Numbered from the stretch's first letter, positions 24,589 to 38,224 are shown. The stretch: DNA of 64,000 nucleotides from Phymorhynchus buccinoides (GCA_017654935.2 CM065704.1:20743308-20807307); one strand, 5' to 3'. The notes: generated from the letters alone by a model not told the origin. Numbers and translations are program-made.

Positions 24589-26263
24589 TGTGACGAGGTA
24601 ATGGGTTAAAAGGCTAAGTCCCTAGGGAAGACTTTAGAAAATTTGCCTTTAGCCCACTTCTCTAGGGTATGGGAGATGAGCAACTTTCCCGGCCCCTTTT
24701 CATCTAATAAATTTATATTTGTGCCCGGGTTCTGGCTCGTATGGTTGTAAGAAATACAAGTGGTTGAATTGCTCTAAATGGCAGACAGAGAGAAGTAGGG
24801 TTTTACATGAAATTACAAGACTCCCACTCTCATCAGTCTGACCAAAGGGTTCAGGATTATTTGACACTTGTATTTTATTTACTCCCAAAATCTGCATGAG
24901 ATTATGCAACAATAATAATAAAGCAGCTCAATGGCGCCAAAACAAAATATGGATAAAAAAACAATGGAATCCGAAAGGATTTACAAGACTTTTGTCTTTC
25001 TATAAGGTTCGCCCCATGCCGGAAGGGTTACTAATTATCTTCAGTGTCCGTAGGAAAGTTCAAATGATTGGCGCAGTCCGGGGGACTTAGCTGTTGTCAG
25101 GTTCCTCCGTAGTGATCGGCGAATGCTGGTGTGGCTGGGCTTGCTCGTCAGATGAGAGTAGCTCCCAGTCGTTCCGGTTACGGCTTCGCGGGATGGCACG
25201 GTTCAAGCGTGGTCTCCTCGCGGATTCTGGGTGCGGGTCGTCTTGGCGGCGGTCCCGTCTTGGTGCTTGGTGGAGTCCGGGATGATCGTCCGGCCCACGA
25301 TGCCCTGCTGATAATCACAGGAGAAGGTGGATGTAGATCTCTATGGCTTAGAGACAAGGGGCTTCAGTCGGCAGGGCATTAGTGAATCCCAACCGGCTAG
25401 AAGGCTTCCCTTGTACAATAGCACTAGTTAATCAATAAACTGAATTTCAGTTAACAAACTGAGATCAGTAAAACATAAAAGGTGATCAATCCAACATCAC
25501 TCTCCATCCAACACCTGGAAAGGAATGGTATCATAAAGTGCAAGATTGCGGCCCATAGGTTTCCTACTAAAAATAGACAAAAGGGTTAGTAGGCATAAAC
25601 TCCGGTTCTGGTACCAAAAGTGTTCAAGTCAAAAACACACACACACACAAATAATCAGTGTGCATAAATAGAACAGAATGTTTACCACTTCTTTTCTATA
25701 ACATATCTATCTACTCCTTATTCATCATTGAACATAGGATCTAGATCAAAACTAGGGTCAAACAAACAACCAGTCTCAATCACCAGTCATCAATAAGACT
25801 TACTAGGTGGGCTATTCTGGCTGGGAGAGGTGTTGCTCTAGTCAGTTTCAGCGTCTTGTGTGAAAAACTTTTTCTCACTACGCCAATTATAGCCTTCACT
25901 TTCAAACAATGAAAGCCTGCTATTGGTTTATAGCAGTCCACACGTCACAAGATGATGTTCAGAGTGTACAGAACAATCACGCGCCGATTACAGCATTATC
26001 ACATGCCGGACATTCCTAACCTTGTGATTGGAAAGGCAAAACCGTCTTCAAAGGGAGATAACCGTGGTTGTCACTTTCTTGTGATGGGTAGATAGATCTT
26101 GCTTCAAAGAGATAATTGCCTTATTCGGCGTTCTTTAGATGGTGGGTGGCAATTAACGTGGCGGCCGGACAGAGAAATGAAAAGGAGAGAGGGTGGGGGG
26201 TGGGGAGGGGAGAAGGTGTAGATAAGAAATAAAGAAAGCGGGTCGCGCGGGACACTTACGTCA

Positions 26264-26265
<2 letters not shown>
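24589..26265 (-). repeat. 5' LTR of the minus-strand element
   Basis: This 1677-bp copy is followed on the plus-strand side by the remaining half of the interrupted TG microsatellite (26266-26303). Confidence 0.93.
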
Positions 26266-26303
<38 letters not shown>

Positions 26304-26304
<1 letters not shown>

Positions 26305-27770
26305 AATGCATTTGATTTTAATCATCCTCAAGGTTTGTATCAATTTTTTTAACCTTGCTGACCTTGAAATTGTATTTTTTAGGGGGGTATTCATATCTTT
26401 TACATCTTTGGTGCTACAGTCTTTAATATGTACCTATATAATAATATTCATTTGGCGTCGTGTGTGTGCGTGTGTGTGTGTGTGCGTGCGCGCGTGCGTA
26501 CGTGCGCGTGTGTTTGTTCGCCCTGTATCTTATGAACCGGAGCACAGAATGGCTTCAAATTTTGTGTGGTGGTGTATCATGGTACACAAATGGTTCTATA
26601 TAAAAAGTGTGACCATGCTGATGTATGGCCTTGATGTATGACCTTGAAAACCAAAATTTCGTTTAGGGGTCATATCTTCCACATTATTGGACTTACAGAC
26701 TTCAAACTTGGTATGTATGTGCATTGCCTTTGGTAGTTCTGAATATGGGATACAGAGCAAGGTCAAGGACATCGGTAGACCTTGATAGTGGTTAGGGTCT
26801 ATAAATTCGCGTTTTAGGCATATCTTTCACATTTTTGCTGACAGAATCGCTTTAATATTTCTGTGGTGGTGTTTCATCTTGAACATAAATTATTGGCGTT
26901 CTGAATTTTGCCTTGAAGTTTGACCTTGAAAACCAAACATTTCTTCCTTACGCTATATACTTCATCTCCGAGCTGTTTCTCATGAACTGGTGTACATTAC
27001 CCCAATAACCATATATATTATTGGTCAACATCACTCAACCTATTCAGATCCTGAATTTTGAACCTCCAGTGCAAACCTCCACCAAGGAAGACTCACAAAA
27101 CCGAAAATTTCTTCTTTGAGTTATGTATTTTATGTCTGAGCTGTTTCTCATGAACTGGTTGACAGAAAAGCTTCAAATTGTGTGTGGAGCAGTAACATGG
27201 TACAGGGATGGTCTCAGAGAAACAATGGGAAGGTGCTGACCTTGACCTTGAAGTTTGACCTTGAAACCGAAATTTCTTCTTGGACTTGCAATGTTCAAAC
27301 TTGGGACAGACTAATGGCAATTTGGAATATTGGGTACCGATGAAGGTCAAGGACATAGACCTTGGAGGTGTCAACTTTGTGCTTTGGCCAAACCTTTCAC
27401 ATTTTTTTCAGCTACAGGCTTCAAAGTTGGCAGATTGATACTGCTTCAAGGTCATGTGTGGTGCAAAGTATTGATTATCCTAATGACCTTGACCTTGACT
27501 TCTGAACTTCTCTTTTTTACCTGTGGCTGTAGTTTGGACACCATTGGGTTTATACCCACGAAACCATATAAATAATTTTTTTTTTATATTCTTGATCACC
27601 ATGATCTAAGGAATGTAGTTGGAGACATTTAAAAGCCACTTGACTTTGACTTTTACATTTGACCTTGAAGCTGTTACATGATGACGGTCTGTCCGGATAA
27701 AAGTGCCCATAATTTCAAAACCGTTGGCATTAGACCCATATAACCATACATATTCTACTACATCCTTCTA
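26304..27770. repeat. Dispersed repeat region rich in TGACCTTGA motifs
   Basis: The stretch repeats blocks such as GACCTTGACCTTGAAGTTTG, CATATCTTTCACATTTTTG and CTGAGCTGTTTCTCATGAAC with variation; similar blocks continue to about 29830. It looks like old, degenerate copies of a transposable element. A TG/CG microsatellite lies at 26459-26514. I see no coding sequence. Confidence 0.6.
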
Positions 27771-27895
27771 CTATTTAGCACCTCACTTATGGAATTCCCT
27801 CCCACAACATGTCCGCTCATCTGACTCTATCGCTCTGCCTTTAAAACTCACTTGTTTCGGACATATTATGATTGATTAGTGTTTGTGTGTGAGGT

Positions 27896-27927
<32 letters not shown>

Positions 27928-28545
27928 CCGTTTTATTGCAGAAATCTTGTAAAAAATGTATTTACAATTATTTTATAATTCGTATGTTGTATGTAGAATG
28001 TCTACGTTTTGTAAAACTTTAAATGCTTGTAAATGAGGTAGAAGGGTATTTTTGTTCTTGCAAAATTTGTCTATTATAATTAGTCATGTAATTGGTATGT
28101 CGATGGCAGTATGATTTTATTTCAAGTTGCAGTATTGTATCCAAACTTGATTGAGAATGTGAATGTGGTCTATATGTTTCTTCTTAGAATGTTCATATTG
28201 TAACTATTTTACTCTTGTCTAATTAATTGTGTGTGAGTGTGTGCGTTTATGTATGTGTGTGTATGTGTGCGTGCATGCATTTATGTGTGTGTGTGTGTGT
28301 TTGTGCATGTGTGTCTGCATGCATGCAGGCGTGCGTACGTGCGTGTGTATGTGTGCGTGCGCGCGCGTGTGTATGTGTGTGTGTGTGTGTGTGAGTTAGT
28401 AAAAGAACGTTGCGTGCAAGCATAGTGCTTATTTTACTTTCTGATTCATTATTGGTTTGCCTTTAATGTTCTTGTTATCAATGTAAAGAGCACTGAGCTC
28501 ATGTGAGAAAGAGCGCTATATAAATTCCCATTATTATTATTATTA
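27771..28545 (+). mobile_element. L2/CR1-type LINE 3'-end fragment
   Basis: At 27780-27870 the plus strand reads broken 'LWNSLP..VRSS.S...FK..LKTHLF'-like sequence, as in the LINE at 38.6 kb. The fragment ends at 28483-28545 with GTAAAGAGCACTGAGCTC, GAGCGCTATATAAAT and an ATT-repeat tail typical of this LINE group. A G-run of about 31 (27896-27926) and a TG tract (28228-28394) lie inside. Confidence 0.6.
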
Positions 28546-28572
28546 TTCATGATCATCATCACAGCGGAAACC

Positions 28573-28930
28573 CAGTGGAAGACATTTGGAAGGGGCCAAT
28601 AGCACAGTGAGCTGAAGGGGGTCTGAAAACAAGTGCTCATAGTTTCAAACCTGTTGGCGTTAGAGCATTACAATCAGTGTGATCAGCATTAGGGGAATGC
28701 AGTGGAAGACATTTGGAAGGGGCCAATAGCACAGTGTGAGTGAGAGCTGAGGGGGCTCTGAAAACAAATGCTTATAATTTCAAAACCGTTGGTGTTGGAC
28801 CATTATAACCATATATATTCTTGATCAGCATTAACAGGGGAATGCAGTGGAAGACATTTTGAAGGGCCAATAGCACAGTGAGAGTGAGAGTCGAGGGGGC
28901 TCCGTAAACATGAACTACAGTGAGTGGGAG
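28573..28930. repeat. Three diverged tandem units of about 125-150 bp
   Basis: The blocks CAGTGGAAGACATTTGGAAG, GGCCAATAGCACAGTG, TTTCAAACCGTTGG-like and 'ATATTCTTGATCAGCATTA' recur at 28573, 28698 and 28846. They are part of the same TGACCTTGA-associated repeat domain. Confidence 0.7.
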
Positions 28931-30100
28931 ACATTTTGAAGTGCTATCCTGGCAACGGCTAGTCCTATTCTAAAGACCTGTGCCAGGGAAAAGCTGCCGC
29001 AAAGCGAGGCGAGCGCAGGGCGTAGCAACCACGGGGCGTAGCTGCTAGTCTAGTATATGGGCAAATTGGCTTATGGTAATTGGAAACATTTGGTATTAAT
29101 TATGTTGTTGACCTTGGACAACTCAAATTGTGGTCTTAGCCATATCGTTCACATTTTCAGCTACATTCATCAAATTTAGTAGGTTGGTAGATTGGCCCAA
29201 ATTCATGTGTGGTGCAAAGTATTGATAACCTTGATTTCTTTGTTTTGTTTTATTTAGCTGTGACCAAAGCCCTAAACCATTGATCGTACACCCCTGTAAC
29301 CATATTATTCTTGATCATCGTTACCTAAGGAATGCAGTGGGAGACATTTTCAAGCTTGTTGATCTTGCCCGTTGACCCTCGACCTGTCACATTGTATCCT
29401 CACAATATCTTTCACATTTTTGCAGTCACAGTCCCCAAAATTGGTAGGCTGGTAGCTTGTCTCAAGGCTTTGTGTGGCAGAAAGCTTCCATGACCTTGAC
29501 CCAAAGGATGCGATGGGAGACGTTCTGAAGCTTGTTAATCTTGACCTTTTATCTTTGAAATTGTTCTCACCATATCTCACATTTGTGCAACTAGAGTGTG
29601 AAAACACTAGACCACCAGCCGCACGCCACATTTTCAAAGCACTGCAAGGCACAATATAATTTTTCTGCACCATAAATGTTCTGCATCACACAGCACATAT
29701 TCTGCTCCAGTGACCTTAACCTTTGACCTATGACCATTTTTTAACTTGGCCTAGACATCCTAACTAGCTATCCACACGCAAACTTTAAGCCTCCTAGTTC
29801 ATTTTCGTTCAAACGCTATCGTGATGATATTCAGATAACATACATACATTACAGACAAACAGCCACATTACAGACAAACAAACCGTGAGAGATAAAGTGA
29901 TTTTGATTTGATTTGATTCAATTTGAAACACCACTGAAAACATTAACTAGCTTTCGCCTCACGGTCGGTTAATCAGTCGGAAGATGAGTCCCCTAAGTGA
30001 GGGACTCCTTCCTGTTGTGTGCAGTCTGCATGTTCAACGCCACCTGATGACTGCTGGGCTGATTGTACAGTGGCTTACAAATTGACCACTGTACCTGAGA
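28931..30100. other. Non-coding repeat-derived DNA, no gene seen
   Basis: More TGACCTTGA-type blocks continue to about 29750. An end-like sequence with CATACATACATTACAGACAAACA repeats (29842-29884) is shared in style with molluscan transposon termini. No supported reading frame was found. Confidence 0.4.
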
Positions 30101-30101
30101 A

Positions 30102-30223
<122 letters not shown>

Positions 30224-31065
30224 CTGCATGTCCTAATGATGAAGTCAGTGATGTCAATTTACCCGAATTAATGCCAAGCAATACAAATTCATTTCGATTT
30301 TTACATGAAAAAATGTGTGGAAAAGAACGAAAGGGAGGTAATGCAATTCAGACCACAATCCACTGATTCAGCAAGAGGTTTCTCTCCTGTTCTGATTCTT
30401 GCCAGAGAGAATGAAACTATATAGTCTGTGTCCTTGCTTTCTGTTTTGTGCCGCGAGGTGAACTGGGAGTAAGGCTTATTATAATGGCTTTGTCTTGTCT
30501 TTATTATTTTTTCTTCAGAAGATGACAAATTGCTGGGTTCTTGTAGAGCAGACAAATGAGACAATCCACAGTTTAAGCCTGATGTTTTCTTTGTTTTTTC
30601 ATTACTCCCTAAACAAGCTGTGAAATCTATTAATGTTATTTTTTGTACAAATAAAAAAGAGAGGAAAAGTTCATAAAGAACAGATACACATATACACACA
30701 TTTACAACATGTACACAACACACATCCAAACAAAATAAATCACAAAAATCCACAAGTTTGGTTCTTCCCAAAACACTTTATGTACACAATTGATAGTCTT
30801 TTTTTCTCTGTTCACAAAATCATCACCATCATTATTATCACTAAACAGTAACATTAAAAACATTTGGAAAAGAACAGAATAGAATGCACACCTCAACAAT
30901 TCAACACCTAAACTAGTCACAAAAAGTTGAAGGTCACCTAGTATAAATTTCCCATCACTTTGCAAATGGATGCAATGATGCATCAAGGGTGGGAGAGCAA
31001 TGAGGACAAACTGTCCTCAAAAGGACACAAATGTCCTGGCTCTTGCAGAAATCCATTAGTCAGTC
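30224..31065. other. Non-coding stretch flanking the 34-bp satellite
   Basis: No gene was recognised. From about 30960 the sequence (GATGCATCAAGGGTGG, a paired AGGACA/TGTCCT segment, TCTTGCAGAAATC) matches the flank of the satellite relative at 62908. Confidence 0.5.
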
Positions 31066-34000
31066 TGCCAGTGTTGAGTTTCAAAAGGACATTTGTCTTG
31101 ATGTGGGTGGGGACACAATAGGACATTTGTCTTGGTGTGGGTGGGGACACAATAGGACATTTGTCTTGATAGGACATGGGTGGGGACACAATAGGACATT
31201 TGTCTTGATGTGGGTGGGGACACAATAGGACATTTGTCTTGATGTGGGTGGGGACACAATAGGACATTTGTCTTGATGTGGGTGGGGACACAATAGGACA
31301 TTTGTCTTGATGTGGGTGGGGACACAATAGGACATTTGTCTTGATATGGGTGGGGACACAATAGGGACACAATAGGACATTTGTCTTGATGTGGGTGGGA
31401 CACAATAGGACATTTGTCTTGATGTGGGTGGAACACAATATGCCAGTGTTGAGCTTCAAAAGGACATTTGTCTTGATGTGGGTGGGGACACAATAGGACA
31501 TTTGTCTTGGTGTGGACATAATAGGACATTTGTCTTGATGTGGGTGGAACACAATAGGACATTTGTCTTGATGTGGGTGGAACACAATATGCCAGTGTTG
31601 AGCTTCAAAAGGACATTTGTCTTGATGTGGGTGGGGACACAATAGGACATTTGTCTTGGTGGGTGGACACAATAGGACATTTGTCTTGATGTGGGTGGAA
31701 CACAATAGGACATTTGTCTTGATGTGGGTGGGGACACAATATGCCAGTGTTGATCTGGTCAAAAGGACATTTGTCTTGATGTGGGTGGGGACACAATAGG
31801 ACATTTGTCTTGGTGTGGGTGGGGACACAATAGGACATTTATCTTGATGTGGGTGGGGACACAATAGGACATTTGTCTTGATGTGGGTGGGGACACAATA
31901 GGACATTTATCTTGATGTGGGTGGGGACACAATAGGACATTTGTCTTGATGTGGGTGGGGACACAATAGGACATTTATCTTGATGTGGGTGGGGACACAA
32001 TAGGACATTTGTCTTGGTGTGGGTGGGGACACAATAGGACATTTATCTTGATGTGGGTGGGACACAATAGGACATTTGTCTTGATGTGGGTGGGGACACA
32101 ATAGGACATTTGTCTTGATGTGGGTGGGGACACAATAGGACATTTATCTTGATGTGGGTGGGGACACAATAGGACATTTGTCTTGATGTGGGTGGAGACA
32201 CAATAGGACATTTATCTTGATGTGGGTGGGACACAATAGGACATTTGTCTTGATGTGGGTGGGGACACAATAGGACATTTATCTTGATGTGGGTGGGGAC
32301 ACAATAGGACATTTATCTTGATGTGGGTGGGGACACAATAGGACATTTGTCTTGGTGTGGGTGGGGACACAATAGGACATTTATCTTGATGTGGGTGGGG
32401 ACACAATAGGACATTTATCTTGATGTGGGTGGGACACAATAGGACATTTGTCTTGATGTGGGTGGAGACACAATAGGACATTTGTCTTGATGTGGGTGGG
32501 ACACAATAGGACATTTATCTTGATGTGGGTGGGACACAATAGGACATTTGTCTTGATGTGGGTGGAGACACAATAGGACATTTATCTTGATGTGGGTGGG
32601 ACACAATTGGACATTTATCTTGATGTGGGTGGGGACACAATAGGACATTTATCTTGATGTGGGTGGAGACACAATAGGACATTTATCTTGATGTGGGTGG
32701 GACACAATAGGACATTTATCTTGATGTGGGTGGGACACAATAGGACATTTGTCTTGATGTGGGTGGGGACACAATAGGACATTTGTCTTGATGTGGGTGG
32801 GACACAATAGGACATTTATCTTGATGTGGGTGGGACACAATAGGACATTTGTCTTGATGTGGGTGGGACACAATAGGACATTTATCTTGATGTGGGTGGG
32901 ACACAATAGGACATTTATCTTGATGTGGGTGGGGACACAATAGGACATTTGTCTTGATGTGGGTGGAGACACAATAGGACATTTGTCTTGATGTGGGTGG
33001 GGACACAATAGGACATTTATCTTGATGTGGGTGGGGACACAATAGGACATTTATCTTGATGTGGGTGGGGACACAATAGGACATTTGTCTTGATGTGGGT
33101 GGAACACAATAGGACATTTGTCTTGATGTGGGTGGGGACACAATAGGACATTTATCTTGATGTGGGTGGGACACAATAGGACATTTGTCTTGATGTGGGT
33201 GGAGACACAATAGGACATTTATCTTGATGTGGGTGGAGACACAATAGGACATTTGTCTTGATGTGGGTGGGGAAACAATAGGACATTTATCTTGATGTGG
33301 GTGGGACACAATAGGACATTTGTCTAGGTGTGGGTGGAGACACTATAGGACATTTGTCTTGATGTGGGTGGGACACAATAGGACATTTATCTTGATGTGG
33401 GTGGGACACAATTGGACATTTGTCTTGATGTGGGTGGAGACACAATAGGACATTTATCTTGATGTGGGTGGGACACAATAGGACATTTATCTTGATGTGG
33501 GTGGGACACAATAGGACATTTATCTTGATGTGGGTGGGGACACAATAGGACATTTGTCTTGATGTGGGTGGAGACACAATAGGACATTTATCTTGATGTG
33601 GGTGGAGACACAATAGGACATTTATCTTGATGTGGGTGGAGACACAATAGGACATTTGTCTTGATGTGGGTGGAGACACAATAGGACATTTATCTTGATG
33701 TGGGTGGGGACACAATAGGACGTTTGTCTTGATGTGAGTGGAGACACAATAGGACATTTATTTTGATGTGGGTGGGACACAATAGGACATTTGTCTTGAT
33801 GTGGGTGGGACACAATAGGACATTTATCTTGATGTGGGTGGGACACAATAGGACATTTATATTGGTGTGGGTGGGGACACAATAGGACATTTATCTTGAT
33901 GTGGGTGGGACACAATAGGACATTTGTATTGGTGTGGGTGGGGACACAATAGGACATTTATCTTGGTGTGGGTGGGGAAACAATGACATTTATCTTGATG

Positions 34001-35493
34001 TGGGTGGGGACACAATAGGACATTTGTCTTGATATGGGTGGAACACAATAGGACATTTGTCTTGATGTGGGTGGGGAAACAATAGGACATTTATCTTGAT
34101 GTGGGTGGGGACACAATAGGACGTTTGTCTTGATGTGGGTGGGACACAATAGGACATTTGTCTTGATGTGGGTGGGACACAATAGGACATTTGTCTTGAT
34201 GTGGGTGGGGACACAATAGGACATTTGTCTTGATGTGGGTGGAGACACAATAGGACATTTGTCTTGATGTGGGTGGGACACAATAGGACATTTGTCTTGA
34301 TGTGGGTGGGGACACAATAGGACATTTGTCTTGATGTGGGTGGGGACACAATAGGACATTTGTCTTGATGTGGATGGGGAAACAATAGGACATTTATCTT
34401 GATGTGGGTGGGGACACAATAGGACGTTTGTCTAGGTGTGGGTGGAGACACAATAGGACATTTATCTTGATGTGGGTGGGACACAATAGGACGTTTGTCT
34501 TGATGTGGGTGGGGACACAATAGGACATTTATCTTGATGTGGGTGGGGACACAATATGACTTTATCTTGATGTGGGTGGGGACACAATAGGACATTTATC
34601 TTGATGTGGGTGGGGACACAATGACATTTATCTTGATGTGGGTGGGGACACAATATGACATTTGTCTTGATGTGGGTGGAACACAATAGGACATTTGTCT
34701 TGATGTGGGTGGGACACAATAGGACATTTGTCTAGGTGTGGGTGGACACTATAAGACATTTATCTTGGTGTGGGTGGGACACAATAGGACATTTGTCTAG
34801 GTGTGGGTGGACACTATAGGACATTTGTCTTGATGTGGGTGGCGACACTATAGGACATTTGTCTTGATGTGGGTGGGGAAACAATAGGACATTTATCTTG
34901 ATGTGGGTGGGACACAATAGGACATTTGTCTTGGTGTGGGTGGAGACACAATAGGACATTTATCTTGATGTGGGTGGGACACAATAGGACATTTATCTTG
35001 ATGTGGGTGGGACACAATTGGACATTTGTCTTGATGTGGGTGGAGACACAATAGGACATTTATCTTGATGTGGGTGGGACACAATTGGACATTTATCTTG
35101 ATGTGGGTGGAGACACAATAGGACATTTATCTTGATGTGGGTGGGACACAATAGGACATTTATCTTGATGTGGGTGGGACACAATTGGACATTTGTCTTG
35201 ATGTGGGTGGAGACACAATATGACATTTGTCTTGGTGTGGGTGGGGACACAATAGGACATTTGTCTTGATGTGGGTGGGACACAATAGGACATTTATCTT
35301 GATGTGGGTGGGACACAATAGGACATTTCTTGGTGTGGGTGGGGAAACAATAGGACATTTCTTGGTGTGGGTGGGGAAACAATAGGACATTTGTCTTGAT
35401 GTGGGTGGGACACAATAGGACATTTATCTTGATGTGGGTGGGACACAATAGGACATTTGTCTTGGTGTGGGTGGGGACACAATACGACATTTT
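31066..35493. repeat. 34-bp satellite array, about 130 units
   Basis: The unit is AGGACATTTGTCTTGATGTG followed by GGTGGGGACACAAT, 34 bp, with 33-bp versions lacking one G and TTGTC/TTATC variants. The left 700 bp also contains four copies of TGCCAGTGTTGAG (31066, 31441, 31590, 31742), so the array is organised in blocks there. Since 34 is not a multiple of three, the unit passes through all frames and yields a spurious 34-residue repeat on the minus strand. Confidence 0.97.
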
Positions 35494-35522
35494 ATATGAT
35501 CAACTCAACTACTCACAAAGAG

Positions 35523-35554
<32 letters not shown>

Positions 35555-36440
35555 CAAATGCAAACAATGCATATTTGTAATTTAATGTTCCCATTTTTTG
35601 TGACAAGAATACACAACCTGTCATGCAAACAAACATGTTAATGTTACTCATGTTTAGTGTATATTTTGTGAGTATATGCACACACATGATTGTCTGATGT
35701 GTGTGTTTGTGCTTGCTCAAATCCATGTATTCGTGAACAAAACATTAAAGTCACCAGCTGAAAAACAAAACAAAAATAAACAAACCGAAAGCAAGAATTG
35801 CATGTTTCATATCAATGCTCAAACAGCACCCACCCCCACCCCCTGCCAAACTCACTTTTGATCAAAACATATCTCTCAACAAAATCATAACATATTTCAA
35901 AACAGCAATGTCTAAACCATTAAAAAAACACCACTCTAACCTTTAGCATGGTTGTGCAATAATATAATTTGCTTTAAAACAACAGCCCCATCTAATTCTA
36001 AAGACCGGGTACGATATAACAATTACTACATTAACAAGGAGAACATGTCATCATGTAGTCACTCGCAAAATCACAGAATCAAATTAATGACAAATGGTAT
36101 CAACACTTTCAAAGTGCTCATCAATATGACGCCATTCTATCAAACAACCAATGATGTTAATATTCATAACTGAGCTCTACTGTCAGTCTGACTATTCTAT
36201 GCAAATTATACATGGGCTAAACCTAAGAAATTTAAAAAAACCCACCTGACATGGGGCAGAGGTCCAGGGGTTGCAAGGTATCTCCCCAATTGGGGGATCA
36301 GTGGGGCAACTCACGCACAAATATTACACAGCCTAACTAGTAGAATCCTAAGATGTTTCGTCGTTTTGCTTCAGATCGAAGCATCATTGGGTGGTAACAT
36401 CCTCCATGCCCGCAAGAGGGGTCAAAGTATTATTAATATT
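35494..36440. other. Non-coding stretch
   Basis: A GA tract lies at 35523-35554. The remainder is AT-rich with no supported reading frame. Confidence 0.4.
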
Positions 36441-36451
36441 AAATTGAAATT

Positions 36452-36462
36452 ATGTGTGTGTG

Positions 36463-36495
<33 letters not shown>

Positions 36496-37095
36496 TGTGT
36501 GTGGAGGGGGGGAGGGGGGGCATGGGATTGAGGAATGTTGAAAAAAGCTGTAAAGCTGAGTCAGGGGACAAAGCTCCTTGAAGCTGAAACTTTTTATTTA
36601 TTTATAATTTTTAATTCTAAGCCTTAAAAACAGCATTAGAAATAGAACTGATATATTTAGTTCATAAGAAGTAATTCTTACTTAGTTTTTTTTTCTTAAT
36701 CTAAAAATGTACTTTAGGGCCATCAAAAAAGCAGACATTTGCTTAAAAATTTAAAATTCTCATGCCTGGTGCGTATTTTGTCTATAAATAGCAATGCGGG
36801 GCCCAGTCTGCTGCCTATTCTAACACACATTCGATGAATAGTAAAAATTAATGATTTCCCTCAAATTTAGCATGGTTGATTTCAGACAGTATATAGGTCA
36901 AAACCAATTTAAATGGGGCTGGGGAGGAGGCCCATTCATGCGGTGTAGTAAACTTTAGACAAGGTACTCTATCTTATTCACTAAGTATTTTCCAAGAATG
37001 ATTATGTAAAAGCTTCTATGAGGATACAATACATGCACATTATACAGCGATATATGAATTCACATTTAATGACCACAAAAATCTGGCTACAGAAG

Positions 37096-37169
<74 letters not shown>

Positions 37170-37276
37170 ACACTTATTGTATCAAGTCATACACTATACT
37201 ATATACACATTCAGATTTCAATAGATTATAAATTCAGATCAACAAAATTTTGATCTTCATTTAATCCTTTGAATGC

Positions 37277-37319
<43 letters not shown>
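36452..37319. repeat. Scattered GT and GA microsatellites
   Basis: GT/GA tracts lie at 36452-36502, a GA tract at 37097-37168 and a GT tract at 37278-37319, within AT-rich DNA with no gene. Confidence 0.9.
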
Positions 37320-37320
<1 letters not shown>

Positions 37321-38224
37321 ATGCATGTGTGCGTAAGCATGCGCTTGCATGTATGCACAAACACTGAAGAAAAGCCCTCACTCTGTTAACTGTATTTCCA
37401 TTAAAAACCAAATAGAACCTTTCAAACCATGGCCATTTCTTAAATTCTACAGAAAGTAGCTGATTAACAAACAATACAGTGCTCATGCCTGTAAAAATAA
37501 TAGCTTCTATTTCTTGGGTAATAATATAAAATGATTCTTTGTTTCCCCTTTGGTCTAGTTTTGTAATGCTGGAATAAAAGTTTTTTTAAATGTGTGGGTC
37601 ATCTAACTTCCAGTATTTTTCCAGTATTTATAAAGCATACAATTCTACTGAATTACATTTTGTTTTAATAGTACAACACAAGAGTGATAAACACTTGTTC
37701 AATAAAGCAAACTTGCAAACATAAACACACACAAACATAGACATATGATATATTGTCACCTTCACATCACATGCCATATTTACCTCATCAAAATTTACTT
37801 TTTATTCTACTTAAAGCTTGACCATTACATTACCTTGAAACTACTTGATAAGTAATCAAACAGAAAATCAAGACACATGTTTGTCTGGCCTTGTTATATC
37901 AATGACATAAACTCAAGCCAAGTCAAAGGGTTAAAAATAGAATTGGTTAACATACTCTATACAAAATACAAATGAGTGATCTAAGTTAATTTTGAATGGC
38001 ACAGAGGATTATTTTTCAAAAAATATGTTACTGGCATAACTCATTAATGTTAGAATTGTGTCAAAATAAGTAGAAAATACTGTTCCTTTTTGCTAAATTG
38101 CAATTCCCATCACATTTCTGGATGTGGTCATTTGAAAATCACTAAAACTAGAATTGTCTCCACACGCCGAGGAAAAACAACCACCTAACAAACGAAATCT
38201 GGTAATCTAAATGCATAACAAACA
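37320..38224. other. Non-coding AT-rich stretch, no gene seen
   Basis: No splice-bounded or motif-bearing frame was found. Confidence 0.4.

Larger units (their letters stand above)
20218..26265 (-). mobile_element. Non-autonomous LTR retrotransposon (Gag, protease, truncated integrase)
   Basis: Two 1.68-kb LTRs enclose a 2.7-kb interior with one minus-strand frame. Read on the plus strand, the LTRs begin TGTGACG and end CGTCACA. Both outer flanks are GT repeats, so the element jumped into a microsatellite; a 5-bp GTGTG duplication fits but cannot be distinguished from the repeat. The only LTR differences I spotted are a one-base indel and one substitution, so the insertion is recent. RT and RNase H are absent, so it must use another element's polymerase. 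Confidence 0.92.

Noticed and set aside
30983..35490. More than twenty overlapping minus-strand reading frames rich in His, Pro and Cys
   Set aside because: They are the 34-bp satellite read through its frames. They have no splice context, and every frame gives the same repeat.
31066..35493. Regular repeats resembling a CRISPR array
   Set aside because: The whole unit repeats head to tail with no unique spacers, in a eukaryotic genome.
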